Positions 24,097-34,837 of a DNA stretch of 64,000 nucleotides are shown here, piece by piece (position 1 is the first letter of the stretch; each line of letters opens with the position of its first letter). The notes below the pieces were generated by a model, which was not told where the DNA came from, made no database searches, and saw nothing but the letters and a program-made list of their open reading frames with translations. Made by a program: the position numbers and the translations under genes. This DNA is from JBOGVZ01 sp050692985 (GTDB taxonomy: Bacteria; Actinomycetota; UBA4738; CALAEC01), in the NCBI GenBank assembly GCA_050692985.1, contig JBOGVZ010000085.1, positions 62,001-126,000 of the forward strand, in the 5' to 3' direction.

Positions 24097-24747
24097 GTGG
24101 GCGGCATCCGCTTCGAGACCGAGGACGGCCTCAGCCTGGAGGGGGAGGTCCGGCTGCCGGACGGTCCCGCCCGAGGCACGGCGGTCCTGTGCCACCCCCA
24201 CCCCCGGCACGGCGGGAGCAAGGACCATCCGTTGCTGTGGGCGATCCGGAACGACCTGGCCGCCCGCCGGAACATGGCCGTGCTGGCCTTCAACTTCCGG
24301 GGCATCATGGGGTCGGAGGGCGAGTACGGGGGCGGCCAGGCCGAGCTGGCCGACGTGGCCGCGGCCGTCGATCGGGTCCGTCAAGAAGCCGACGGCCCGA
24401 CCGCGCTCGTGGGCTGGTCCTTCGGCGCCTCCGCTGCCCTGCGCCATGCGCTGGACGACGCGCGCGTGGGCGCCGTGGCGTTGGTGGGCATGCCCCTCGG
24501 AGAGACCTCCGTCGCCCTGCCACGGTTGCCCGACCGGTACGAGCTGGCACGCCTGGACGTCCCGGTCCTCCTGGTGGCGGGCACGGCCGACCGCTTCTGC
24601 CCCCTTCCCGCCCTCCGCTCGCTGGGAGAGGAGCTTCCGGGCGCCGAGGTCGCGGTGATCCCCGACACCGACCACGTCTTCTGGCGCCGCGAGGGCGAGC
24701 TGGCCGAGGCCATCGGCACGTTCGTGGACCGGGCGTTGGCCCGGTGA
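24097..24747 (+). CDS. Alpha/beta hydrolase, COG2945-like
   Basis: A 216-residue cytoplasmic hydrolase without a signal peptide. The N-terminal ETEDGLSLEGEVRLPDG and CHPHPRHGGSKDHPLL match the small COG2945 (dienelactone-hydrolase-like) group. The nucleophile elbow is GWSFGA (Ser about residue 109). The acid lies in VAGTADRFCP and the His in DTDHVFWRRE. The substrate is unknown. GTG 24097 sits just after a -10 element. Confidence 0.85.
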   Translation: MGGIRFETEDGLSLEGEVRLPDGPARGTAVLCHPHPRHGGSKDHPLLWAIRNDLAARRNMAVLAFNFRGIMGSEGEYGGGQAELADVAAAVDRVRQEADGPTALVGWSFGASAALRHALDDARVGAVALVGMPLGETSVALPRLPDRYELARLDVPVLLVAGTADRFCPLPALRSLGEELPGAEVAVIPDTDHVFWRREGELAEAIGTFVDRALAR

Positions 24748-24754
24748 GCGGCGC

Positions 24755-25009
24755 TCAGGGCGGCAGCTCGTGGTCTCGCCCGCGGTCGGGGTACCGGCCC
24801 TCCGAGGGAGGCCGGGGCCGAGAGCGGTGGCGCTCGAGCTCCCGGGCGACCCGCCGGAACCGCGCCCGCACCAGGTAGTACCCGGCCAGGGCGATCCCCA
24901 CCACGGCCAGGAACACCCCCACGGCCACGCCGGCGGCGACCTCCAGGACCTCCCCCAGGCTGCCGGTGATCGCCGCGGCGACCAGGATGAGGATGATGAG
25001 CAGGATCAC
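24755..25009 (-). CDS. Small two-helix membrane protein, unknown function
   Basis: An 84-residue protein. Two hydrophobic segments (VILLIILILVAAAITGSL and GVAVGVFLAVVGIALAGYYLV) are followed by a basic Arg/Pro tail (RARFRRVARELERHRSRPRPP). GTG 25009 has AAGGA 7 bases upstream. No family recognised. It is convergent with the preceding hydrolase gene (7 bases between stops) and divergent from the DUF72 gene. Confidence 0.6.
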   Translation of the reverse strand: MILLIILILVAAAITGSLGEVLEVAAGVAVGVFLAVVGIALAGYYLVRARFRRVARELERHRSRPRPPSEGRYPDRGRDHELPP

Positions 25010-25081
25010 GGCTCCATCCTTCCCCACCCGGGCGGATCCCGCACGCGTTCGCGCCACGGCCGCCCGGGGAAGGAACGATCC

Positions 25082-25840
25082 GTGATCCACGTGGGGACCA
25101 GCGGGTGGCAGTACCGGGACTGGCGAGGCGGGCTGTATCCCCAGGGCCTCCCCCAACGAGCATGGCTGGAGCACTTCTCGGCCCGCTTCCCCGTGGTGGA
25201 GGTCAACAACACCTTCTACATGCTCCCCGCGGAGGAGACCTTCGTGCGGTGGCGGCAGCAATCGGCGGACGGCTTCACGTTCGTGATCAAGGCCAGCCGG
25301 TTCATCACGCACATCCGGCGGCTCCGCGAGTGCCGGGAACCGGTTCGCCTGCTGTGGTCCCGGTGCCGCCGGCTCGGCGCCAAGCTCGGCCCCGTCCTGT
25401 TCCAGCTCCCGCCGAACTTCCGGCGCGACACGGACCGGCTCCGGTCGTTCCTCCGGGTGCTGCCCGGCTCGATGCGGCCGGCGCTCGAGTTCCGCCACCC
25501 GTCGTGGGACCACGCCGAGACCCACCGGCTCCTGGACGAGCGGGGGTGCGCCCTGGTGCTGGCCGACCGGCCCGGCGCCCGGGTCCCGGAGGTGGTCACG
25601 GGGGACTGGGCCTACGTCCGATTCCATCAGGGGCGGCGGACCGAACCCGGATATCCGCGGGCAAAGCTCCGTCGGTGGGCCGACCGCGTGGCCGCCCTTC
25701 CCGCGACGGAGACGTTCGTGTTCTTCAACAACGACCCCACCGGGGCGGCCGTTCGCGACGCGGTGACGCTGTCGGCGCTCCTGCGGGATCGGGGCGCCGA
25801 CGTCCGCGGTCCCTCCCCCGACCTCGCTCCCCGGTCCTGA
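25082..25840 (+). CDS. DUF72 family protein (YecE-like)
   Basis: A 252-residue TIM-barrel protein of the widespread DUF72 family. Diagnostic stretches are VGTSGWQYRDWRGGLYP, VEVNNTFYMLPAEETFVRWR, FVIKASRFITHIRRL, LGPVLFQLPPNF, ALEFRHPSWD and YVRFHQG, plus FFNNDPTGAAVRDA near the C-terminus. The conserved surface pocket suggests an enzyme, but no reaction is established for the family. GTG 25082 starts immediately at the first conserved strand. Confidence 0.9.
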   Translation: MIHVGTSGWQYRDWRGGLYPQGLPQRAWLEHFSARFPVVEVNNTFYMLPAEETFVRWRQQSADGFTFVIKASRFITHIRRLRECREPVRLLWSRCRRLGAKLGPVLFQLPPNFRRDTDRLRSFLRVLPGSMRPALEFRHPSWDHAETHRLLDERGCALVLADRPGARVPEVVTGDWAYVRFHQGRRTEPGYPRAKLRRWADRVAALPATETFVFFNNDPTGAAVRDAVTLSALLRDRGADVRGPSPDLAPRS

Positions 25841-25872
25841 ACGCCACCCGTACGGGGCGACGCGCGTCGAGC

Positions 25873-27966
25873 CTAGGACGCGGCCGAAGATCGGGCCTCG
25901 GGGACGCCGCGGGGCAGGAACACGCGGAACGAGGCCCCGCCGCCCGGTCGGTCCTCCACCCAGGCCCGGCCGCCGTGCAGCTCGGCGAACCGGGACACGA
26001 GCGACAGCCCGATGCCGGTGCCCGGCGAGTGCGAGTGAGCGCTGGGGCCGCTCTCGAACGGCTCGAACACTCGGTCCTTGAGCTCGTCCGGGACGCCCGG
26101 TCCCTCGTCCTCGACCGAGATCAGAACCCCGTCCTCCTCGTTCGTGACCCGGACCCACACCGCCGCGTCCCCTGGGGTGTGCCGGCCCACGTTCACCAGG
26201 AGGTTCTCCACGATCCGCTCGACCTTGGGGCCGTCCACCTCGGCCATGGCCGGCTCCACGTCCAGCTTCACGGCCCGGCCGTTCAGATCGACGTCCTCGG
26301 CGATCTCGCGCACCAGGTTGCCGAGGTCCACGGGCTGCCGGTGCGGCTCCACGATGCCTCGCGACAGCCGGTCGACGTCGAGGAGGTTGGAGAGGAACCG
26401 GTCGAGCTTCCTGGCATTGGCCGCCAGCCGACCCAGCATCGCCGCCCGTTCCTCGGCGGGCAGATTGACCTCCTCGCGTTCCAGCGTGAGGGCGTAGCCG
26501 AGGACCGAGGCCAGAGGGGTCCGGAGCTCGTGCGACACCGCCGTCAGGAACGCGTTCTTCATCTCGTCGAGCAGGCGGAGCCGCTGGGCGGCCTCCCGCT
26601 CCCGGTCGTAGGCACCCCGGAGGGCCTCCTCGGCCTCTTTCCGCTCGGTGATGTCCGACATCAGCCCCTGGTAGTAGAGGGGGCGGCCGGCGCCATCCCG
26701 GACCATCACCGCCTCGTCACGGACCCACACCACCCGGCCGTCCCGGGCCAGCATCCGGTGCTCGGACGTCACCCGCGCCTCCGGAGGGCCGGCGTGGTCC
26801 GCTTCCTCGTCCCCGAGGACTCGTTCCCGGTCGTCGGGGTGGATCTGGCGCCACCACAGCTCGGGGTCGGAGGTCCACTCCTCGGCGGGGAACCCGAGCA
26901 GCGCCTCGACCTGAGGGCTGACGTACTGCCACACACCCAGGCGACCGAACCCGGCCGTGTACGTGACCGCCGGCACGCGCTCCACCAGGCTACGCAGGCC
27001 GGCCTCCGTCTCACGGAGGAGCCGCTCGGCCTGCCGGTGCCGGATCGCCGAGCCCAGCGTGTTCGCCAGCGACCGGAGGAAGTGCAGGTCGTCGGCGGTG
27101 AACGTCCGGGGCCTGGTGTCGTGGGCCGCCAGGACCCCGAAGGGCCCATCATCGGTGCCGGGGATCGCCACGCTGACCCCGCTGCGGGCGTCGTGCTGAC
27201 GCAGGATCTGGGTCAGCGGGAACCGATTGTCGGTTCGCAGGTCCTCCACCAGCACCGGCTCGCTCGAGTGCAGCGTGTACCCGGCCTGGGACCGGAGCGG
27301 GACCGTCCGTCCGACCACCCCCTCCGCCCACCCCGCGGCGGCACGGATCACCAGCCCTTCGGATGCGAGCTCGAGGGCAGTGCCGAACTCGACACCGAGG
27401 CCCCGGGCCACCAGCCTGGCCGCCTCGTCGAGCAGCGACGGGACGTTGGCTCCCGACAGGGCCCGGCGGCCCAGCTCGGCCACCGCGGCCTGCTGGCGGG
27501 TTCGCGCCTTGAGGACCCGCACCATGGCGTCGATCTCGTGCACGACGTTCGCCAGCACGTCCCGGTCATGGCCGCTGACGTCCTCGGCGGTCGCCTGCTC
27601 CCCGGACGCGGCGCGGGCCGCCGCCCGGGAGATCCGGGCCGTCCTCCGGAACACCAGCCAGTACAGGACCAGCCCCACTCCCACGAGCAACGCTCCCACC
27701 GAGGCGGCAAGCACGACCACCACGTCCCGGGTGGCCACGTCGATCGCTCGGTCCAGCTCGACGGCCGCCCGGCCGTCCGGGGGTGGACGGAGCCGGTCCA
27801 CCGTCCGCACGAACAGCAGACCGACCACGGCCGCCCCGGCGGTGGCCACGGCCGCGACCGCCGTGCCGAGCTTGGCCGAGAGGGGGATCCGCCGGTCCAG
27901 CCGCCGCAGCAAGGCGTGCAGGCCGGACCGCCGGCTCCACGGCGGCAGGTTCGTCGAGGTGCCCAT
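25873..27966 (-). CDS. Membrane sensor histidine kinase with GAF and PAS domains
   Basis: A 697-residue kinase. Two transmembrane helices (about residues 32-54 and 78-100) flank a short external segment. A linker/HAMP-like helix, a GAF domain (about 160-300) and a PAS domain follow (about 315-440, AVTYTAGFGRLGVWQYVSP). HisKA carries the phosphorylated His in SHELRTPLASVLGY (about 480). The HATPase_c domain has NLLVNVGRHTP, VEDEGPGVPD and GTGIGLSLV. No response regulator gene is adjacent, so it is an orphan kinase. The small external loop implies that sensing is mainly by the cytoplasmic GAF/PAS domains. ATG 27966. Confidence 0.9.
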   Translation of the reverse strand: MGTSTNLPPWSRRSGLHALLRRLDRRIPLSAKLGTAVAAVATAGAAVVGLLFVRTVDRLRPPPDGRAAVELDRAIDVATRDVVVVLAASVGALLVGVGLVLYWLVFRRTARISRAAARAASGEQATAEDVSGHDRDVLANVVHEIDAMVRVLKARTRQQAAVAELGRRALSGANVPSLLDEAARLVARGLGVEFGTALELASEGLVIRAAAGWAEGVVGRTVPLRSQAGYTLHSSEPVLVEDLRTDNRFPLTQILRQHDARSGVSVAIPGTDDGPFGVLAAHDTRPRTFTADDLHFLRSLANTLGSAIRHRQAERLLRETEAGLRSLVERVPAVTYTAGFGRLGVWQYVSPQVEALLGFPAEEWTSDPELWWRQIHPDDRERVLGDEEADHAGPPEARVTSEHRMLARDGRVVWVRDEAVMVRDGAGRPLYYQGLMSDITERKEAEEALRGAYDREREAAQRLRLLDEMKNAFLTAVSHELRTPLASVLGYALTLEREEVNLPAEERAAMLGRLAANARKLDRFLSNLLDVDRLSRGIVEPHRQPVDLGNLVREIAEDVDLNGRAVKLDVEPAMAEVDGPKVERIVENLLVNVGRHTPGDAAVWVRVTNEEDGVLISVEDEGPGVPDELKDRVFEPFESGPSAHSHSPGTGIGLSLVSRFAELHGGRAWVEDRPGGGASFRVFLPRGVPEARSSAAS

Positions 27967-28038
27967 GCGTGTCCAACCTCAGTGATCGGCACGGAAGACC
28001 GACCGCCTTGAGCGGGACGGTACGGTCGCCCGGGGCCC

Positions 28039-30003
<1,965 letters not shown>

Positions 30004-30087
30004 CGGTCTCCCCTCGTCTCGCCGTTCCCACAAACCCTACTGCCGAGCCGACCGGCCGGCGAACCGGGCCGGTCAGGAGGGCGCGAC

Positions 30088-30093
30088 TACACT
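30088..30093 (+). promoter_or_regulatory. -10 element, leaderless start
   Basis: TACACT ends 6 bases before the ATG at 30100. The transcript is predicted to start at or next to the start codon. No clear -35. Confidence 0.4.
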
Positions 30094-30099
30094 GGCGGC

Positions 30100-31068
30100 A
30101 TGCGAGCGTTCGTGACCGGCGCCACGGGCTTCATCGGGGGTCACGTGGCCCGCAAGCTCCGCCACCGGGGCGACGACGTCGTGGCCCTGGTCCGGTCTCC
30201 GGGGAAGGCCGGGGCCCTGAAAGAGCTGGGATGCGAGCTGGTGGACGGCACGCTGGGAGCCACCGGGTCGATCCTGGACGGCGTCCAGGGCGCCGATGCC
30301 GTCTTCCACGCGGCCGCGATGTACGAGGTGGGGATCCCCAGGTCACAGCGGCCCGCCATGTACGACGCCAACGTGCGGGGCACCGAACGGGTCCTCGATG
30401 CGGCGATCGAGGCCGGGGCTCCGAGGATCGTGTACGTCTCCACCGTGAACGTCTTCGGGAACACCCGGGGGCGGGTGGTCGATGAAGCGTACCGCAGGCC
30501 GGAAGACGGATTCCTCAGCTACTACGACGAGACGAAGTGGCTGGCCCACCAGGTGGCCCTGGACCGGATCCACCGGGGCGCGCCTGTCGTGATCGCCCAG
30601 CCCGGGGGGGTGTACGGACCCGGCGACCACTCCCAGCTCAGCAACGTCATCGACCAGGTCAGCACGGGCAAGCTGAAGTTCAAGGCCTTCCCGGAGACCG
30701 GGTTCCTGTTCCTCCACGTCGACGACTGCGCCGACGGGATCCTCCTGGTCCACGACCGGGGGCGGCTGGGGGAGTCCTACGTGCTGGGCGGCGAACGCAC
30801 CACGCTGGGGGGGCTCATCGACTCGGTTGCCGAGGTCGCCGGCCGACGCCCCCCTCGGGTCACAGTGCCCCCGGCCATGGTGAAGGCGGGGATCCCCTTC
30901 GGGCCGCTGATCGGCAAGCTGATGGGGACGGGGCCGAACCTCCGGGAGCTCATCCGGGCGGCCGACGGCGTGACGTACTGGGCCACCGACGAGAAGGCTC
31001 GTCGCGAGCTGGGGTACGCGCCCCGGGACCTCGACACCGGCCTTCGGCAGACCCTGGCCGGGGCCTGA
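30100..31068 (+). CDS. NAD(P)-dependent epimerase/dehydratase (extended SDR)
   Basis: A 322-residue SDR. TGATGFIGGHV is the NAD(P)-binding loop, VSTVNVFGN the central strand with the active-site Thr/Ser, and YYDETKWLAH the YxxxK pair. FLFLHVDDCADGILL and YVLGGERTTLGGL follow the atypical/extended SDR pattern seen in dihydroflavonol-reductase-like proteins. The substrate is unknown. The C-terminal half includes GTGPNLRELIRAADGVTYW. It is convergent with the methyltransferase gene. Confidence 0.88.
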   Translation: MRAFVTGATGFIGGHVARKLRHRGDDVVALVRSPGKAGALKELGCELVDGTLGATGSILDGVQGADAVFHAAAMYEVGIPRSQRPAMYDANVRGTERVLDAAIEAGAPRIVYVSTVNVFGNTRGRVVDEAYRRPEDGFLSYYDETKWLAHQVALDRIHRGAPVVIAQPGGVYGPGDHSQLSNVIDQVSTGKLKFKAFPETGFLFLHVDDCADGILLVHDRGRLGESYVLGGERTTLGGLIDSVAEVAGRRPPRVTVPPAMVKAGIPFGPLIGKLMGTGPNLRELIRAADGVTYWATDEKARRELGYAPRDLDTGLRQTLAGA

Positions 31069-31073
31069 GCCAC

Positions 31074-31709
31074 CTACCGAGCGTAGACGGCCACGTGCCA
31101 CATCCACCGGCGTGACCGGACCAGCGGGCGGAGCCCCGCCTCCCGAACCATGGCGTCGATCCGCCGGACGTCGTGGACGAACGCCCGGAACGGATCGCGG
31201 CGCAGGAACCGCCAGGCGTTCTCGAGGGACAACGCCATCCGGGACACGAGCCCCCTCGCTCCCCGGGACTCCGGGGCGGTGAACGCGTACACCGAGCCGG
31301 CCAGCGGGATGGACCCCCGGACGAAGCGATCCGCGTCCGGGTAGCAGCAGATCGACTTGTCCAGGACCACCACGTCGTGGAGGGCCGCGTCGCCCGCAGC
31401 GGCATCGCCCACCTCGAACGTGGCCCGGCCGTCGAGGCCAGCCCGGGCGGCCCGCCGCCGGGCGACCTCGATGCTCGTGGGGGAGATGTCGATGCCGGTG
31501 GCCCGGGCCGCCCCCCGTCGCAGGGCCTCCAGGGCCAGCCCTCCCATCCCGCAGCCCAGGTCCAGGATGGAGCGACCCTGGAGCCCAACCTGCTCCACCC
31601 GCTCCAGGAGGAGAGACGAGACCCCGGCCACGCCATCCCCCAGGTCCCCGGTTCGGCAGCACGGCTCCGCTTCCCGGTCGAAGAACCCCGCGATCGGCTC
31701 GGTGCTCAC
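31074..31709 (-). CDS. Class I SAM-dependent methyltransferase
   Basis: A 211-residue protein with the Rossmann methyltransferase core. SILDLGCGMGGLALEAL is motif I, ATGIDISPTSIEVARRRA the acidic loop, and ATFEVGDAAAGD motif II. HDVVVLDKSICCYPDA is motif III, with an unusual cysteine pair. The C-terminal part has helices carrying SRMALSLENAWRFLR. The overall type is similar to magnesium-protoporphyrin O-methyltransferase/UbiG-like enzymes. The substrate cannot be inferred. The start is GTG 31709. Confidence 0.85.
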   Translation of the reverse strand: MSTEPIAGFFDREAEPCCRTGDLGDGVAGVSSLLLERVEQVGLQGRSILDLGCGMGGLALEALRRGAARATGIDISPTSIEVARRRAARAGLDGRATFEVGDAAAGDAALHDVVVLDKSICCYPDADRFVRGSIPLAGSVYAFTAPESRGARGLVSRMALSLENAWRFLRRDPFRAFVHDVRRIDAMVREAGLRPLVRSRRWMWHVAVYAR

Positions 31710-31778
31710 CCTTCTGCCTCCCTCAAGACCGGAACTCGTCCCGGACCCGGGGACCGCGCTCCCCCGGGGACGTCGCCC

Positions 31779-33206
31779 TCACAGGGGGACGTGGGACAGG
31801 ACCAGGATCCGGGGCTCGGTCATCTCCTCCATGGCGTACCGCAGCCCCTCGCGCCCGTAGCCCGAGTCCTTCGACCCCCCGTACGGCATCTGGTCCGCCC
31901 GGAACGCCGACACGTCGTTCACGATCAGGCCCCCCACCACGATGTCCCGGTGGGCCTGGAGGGCGCGCTCGATGCTCTCCGTGAACACCCCCGCCTGGAG
32001 CCCGTAGGGGGTGGCGTTGACCGCGTCGATGGCCTCCTCGAACGTCTGGTACGGGCTCACCGTGGTGACCGGGCCGAAGATCTCCTCCCGGCACACCTCC
32101 ATGTCCTCGGTCACCTTGGCCAGCACGGTGGGGGCGTAGAAGGGGTCGTTCCGCTCCCCGCCCACCAGCACCTCTGCGCCCTTGGACACGGCGTCCTCGA
32201 CGAAGGACTGCACCTTCTCCAGGGCCCCCCGGTCGATGAGCGGTCCCACCTCGGTCTGGGGGTCGAGCGGGTCTCCCACCTTCAGGGCCTCCACCTGCTT
32301 CACCAGCCGGGTGACGAAGTCCTCGTAGGCCGGGGCGTGGACGAAGATGCGCTGCACCGCGATGCACGACTGCCCGGCCTGGTAGTAGCCGCCGAAGGCG
32401 ATCCGCTGGGCGGCCTGGTCCAGGTCGGCGTCCGAGTGGACGATCACCCCGGCGTTGCCGCCCAGCTCCAGCGTGAAGTGCTTCTTGGGGGCCTTCTCCT
32501 TCAGGTACCACCCGGCGCGCCCGGAGCCCGTGAACGACACCTTGGCGAAGCGGTCGTCGCTGAGCAGGGGCTCCGCTCGCTCGCTGGACAGGGGGAGGAC
32601 CGACACCATCCCCTTCGGCAGGTCCGTCTCGGTGAACAGCTCCGCCAGGAACAACGCTCCCAGCGGGGTGGCCGAGGCGGGCTTGAGCACGATCGGCGCC
32701 CCCACCGCCAGGGCAGGGGCCAGCTTGTGGGCCACCAGGTTGACCGGGAAGTTGAACGGGCTGATCCCCAGCACCGGCCCCAGCGGGAACCGGCGCACGA
32801 TCCCCAGCCGGCTCCCCAGCGACGCCTCGGTGTCGAGCCGCAGCAGCTCGCCGCCGAACCGACGGGCCTCCTCCGCAGCCCACCGGAACGTGGACGCCGC
32901 CCGAGCGGTCTCCACCTTCGACCACTTGAGCGGCTTGCCTCCCTCCCGGGCGATGAGCTCGGCCGCCTCCTCGGCCCGTTCCTCGAGCCGCCGGGAGATG
33001 TGCATGAGCGCCTCGGCACGGACGTGGGTCGGCAGCGTCCGCGATTCCTCGAACGTCGAGGCCGCCGCGGCCACGGCCTCCTCCACGTCGGTGTCCCTGG
33101 GCACCGCGATCCGGGCCACCACACCCCCGTCGTAGGGGCTGCGGACCTCGAAGGCCTCGTCGCCGGTCCGCCACCGGCCGGCGACGAGGTACGGCTTCGT
33201 CGTCAT
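31779..33206 (-). CDS. Aldehyde dehydrogenase (NAD(P)+), first of two
   Basis: A 475-residue ALDH superfamily enzyme. The general base is Glu in LELGGNAG, the nucleophile Cys is in AGQSCIAVQRIF, and cofactor contacts include LKPASATP and FTGSGRAG. The C-terminal PYGGSKDSGYGREGLRYAMEEM is typical. Substrate-range signatures resemble the broad glyceraldehyde-3-phosphate/lactaldehyde/succinate-semialdehyde group; the exact substrate is undecided. It follows the second ALDH by 18 bases on the same strand, so the two form an operon controlled from 34.7 kb. It would complete oxidation of an aldehyde formed by the aminotransferase at 36.6 kb. Confidence 0.9.
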   Translation of the reverse strand: MTTKPYLVAGRWRTGDEAFEVRSPYDGGVVARIAVPRDTDVEEAVAAAASTFEESRTLPTHVRAEALMHISRRLEERAEEAAELIAREGGKPLKWSKVETARAASTFRWAAEEARRFGGELLRLDTEASLGSRLGIVRRFPLGPVLGISPFNFPVNLVAHKLAPALAVGAPIVLKPASATPLGALFLAELFTETDLPKGMVSVLPLSSERAEPLLSDDRFAKVSFTGSGRAGWYLKEKAPKKHFTLELGGNAGVIVHSDADLDQAAQRIAFGGYYQAGQSCIAVQRIFVHAPAYEDFVTRLVKQVEALKVGDPLDPQTEVGPLIDRGALEKVQSFVEDAVSKGAEVLVGGERNDPFYAPTVLAKVTEDMEVCREEIFGPVTTVSPYQTFEEAIDAVNATPYGLQAGVFTESIERALQAHRDIVVGGLIVNDVSAFRADQMPYGGSKDSGYGREGLRYAMEEMTEPRILVLSHVPL

Positions 33207-33224
33207 GGTTCGATCACCGCCCGC

Positions 33225-34682
33225 TCAGTCGATGGGGGCCATCACGTGCTTGAGCTCGGTGTAGTGCTCGATCGAGTAGATGCTCATGTCCTTCCCGTAG
33301 CCGCTCTGCTTGAAGCCCCCGTGGGGCATCTCCGGCGTCAGGGGGATGTGGGTGTTGATCCACACCGTGCCGAACCGGAGCTTCCGCGAGGCGTTGAGGG
33401 CCCGCCCGACGTCCCGGGTCCACACCGAGGCCGACAGACCGTAGTCAACGTCGTTGGCCCAGGCGATGGCCTGGTCGTCGTCGTCGAACCGCTGGACCGT
33501 GACCACCGGGCCGAACACCTCGTTCTTCACGATCTCCGACTCCTGGGCCACGTCCGTGATCACCGTGGGCCGGTAGAAGAACCCCGGCCCCCCGATCCGC
33601 TCGCCGCCCGTCAGGACCTTGGCCCCCGCGTCGCGGGCCCGCTCCACGAACCCAGACACCCGCTCGAGCTGGGCCTGGGCCACCATGGGTCCCATCTCCG
33701 TGTCCTCGGCCGTGGGGTCGCCGACCTTCATGGACTCCACCGCGGGGACCAGCTCGGCCAGCAGGTTGTCGTAGACCCCCGGGCCGGCCAGCACGCGGGT
33801 GGCCGCGGTGCAGTCCTGGCCGGAGTTGAAGTATCCGGCCGTCTTGATCCACTCCACCGACGACTCCAGGTTCGCGTCGTCGAACACCACCACCGGTGCC
33901 TTCCCACCGAGCTCCAGGTGGACCCGCTTCAGGGTGTCGGCGGCGGCCCGGGCCACCTCCTTGCCCGTGCTGACCTCCCCGGTGAGCGACACCATCCCCA
34001 CGTCCGGGTGGCGGACGATGGCGGCGCCGGCGGGGACCCCGTCGCCGGTGACCACGTTGAGCACACCGGGCGGGAAGATGTCAGCGGCCAGCTCCGTGGC
34101 TCGGAGCAGCGACAGCGGCGTCCACTCGGACGGCTTGATCACCACGGTGTTCCCCGCGGCCAGCGCCGGGGCGAACTTCCACATGGCCATGTACAGGGGG
34201 TAGTTCCACGGAGCGATGAGGCCGACCACGCCGATCGGCTCCCGGCGCAGCCAGCTCGTGTACAGCGTGGTGTCCTCCTTGTGGTACTCGCCGGTGGCCA
34301 GGCCCCCCACCACCCGGGCCGCCCCGGCGAAGAACCGGACCTGCTCGGCGATCACCATGATCTCGTCGGAGACCACCCACGAGGCCGGCTTCCCGACGTT
34401 CTCGGTCTCGAGCCGCCCCAGCTCCTCGGCGTGCTCCTCGATGGCGTCGGCCCACCTCAGCAGCATGGCCTGGCGCTCGCCGGGGGTGGAGTCGAACCAG
34501 ACCTCGTCGAAGGCCTGCCGGGCCGCCCGCACCGCCCGGTCCACGTCCTCCTCGGACGCCCCGGGCGTCTCGGCGATGGTGTCACCGGTGGCCGGGTTGA
34601 CGATGGGGAGCGTGGCCCCGTCCGCGGCATCCACCCACTCCCCGCCGATGAACATCTGCCGCCGATCGACCGTGGTCGCCAT
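33225..34682 (-). CDS. Aldehyde dehydrogenase, gamma-aminobutyraldehyde/betaine-aldehyde-like
   Basis: A 485-residue ALDH. The catalytic Glu is in HLELGGKAPVVVFDDANLE, the Cys in NSGQDCTAATRVLA, and the cofactor loop is VIKPSEWTPLS. MFIGGEWVDAADGATLPIVNP and the C-terminal MPHGGFKQSGYGKDMSIYSIEHYTELKHV resemble gamma-aminobutyraldehyde and betaine aldehyde dehydrogenases. ATG 34682 has a strong AAGGAGG 8 bases upstream. It is the first gene of the ALDH pair. A predicted PucR operator lies at 34788-34804, in the leader/promoter region. A putrescine-to-GABA role is inferred from context. Confidence 0.9.
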   Translation of the reverse strand: MATTVDRRQMFIGGEWVDAADGATLPIVNPATGDTIAETPGASEEDVDRAVRAARQAFDEVWFDSTPGERQAMLLRWADAIEEHAEELGRLETENVGKPASWVVSDEIMVIAEQVRFFAGAARVVGGLATGEYHKEDTTLYTSWLRREPIGVVGLIAPWNYPLYMAMWKFAPALAAGNTVVIKPSEWTPLSLLRATELAADIFPPGVLNVVTGDGVPAGAAIVRHPDVGMVSLTGEVSTGKEVARAAADTLKRVHLELGGKAPVVVFDDANLESSVEWIKTAGYFNSGQDCTAATRVLAGPGVYDNLLAELVPAVESMKVGDPTAEDTEMGPMVAQAQLERVSGFVERARDAGAKVLTGGERIGGPGFFYRPTVITDVAQESEIVKNEVFGPVVTVQRFDDDDQAIAWANDVDYGLSASVWTRDVGRALNASRKLRFGTVWINTHIPLTPEMPHGGFKQSGYGKDMSIYSIEHYTELKHVMAPID

Positions 34683-34697
34683 GCCAACCCCTCCTTC

Positions 34698-34721
34698 GGT
34701 CCCTCAGCCGGTCCCTCAGCC
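34698..34721. repeat. Tandem 12-base repeat in the ALDH leader
   Basis: GGTCCCTCAGCC occurs twice in direct tandem (34698-34709, 34710-34721) within the leader of the ALDH operon, followed by a partial third unit (CTCAGCC). Confidence 0.55.
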
Positions 34722-34787
34722 TCCTCTCAGCCTACCGGCGCCGCCCGTTCGGGGCAGGGGCGGCCGCTCCAACCGCGCCGGGCCCAG

Positions 34788-34804
34788 TTGTACGGATGGG
34801 ACAA
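34788..34804. promoter_or_regulatory. Predicted PucR operator upstream of the ALDH pair
   Basis: TTGTACGGATGGGACAA is an imperfect copy of the perfect palindrome at 36384-36400. The left half (TTGTACG) is identical and the right half matches at 5 of 7 positions. It lies about 105 bases before the ALDH start. Confidence 0.55.
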
Positions 34805-34837
34805 ACGAGCCGCCCCGATGCGCCGGCCAGCCCGGGC

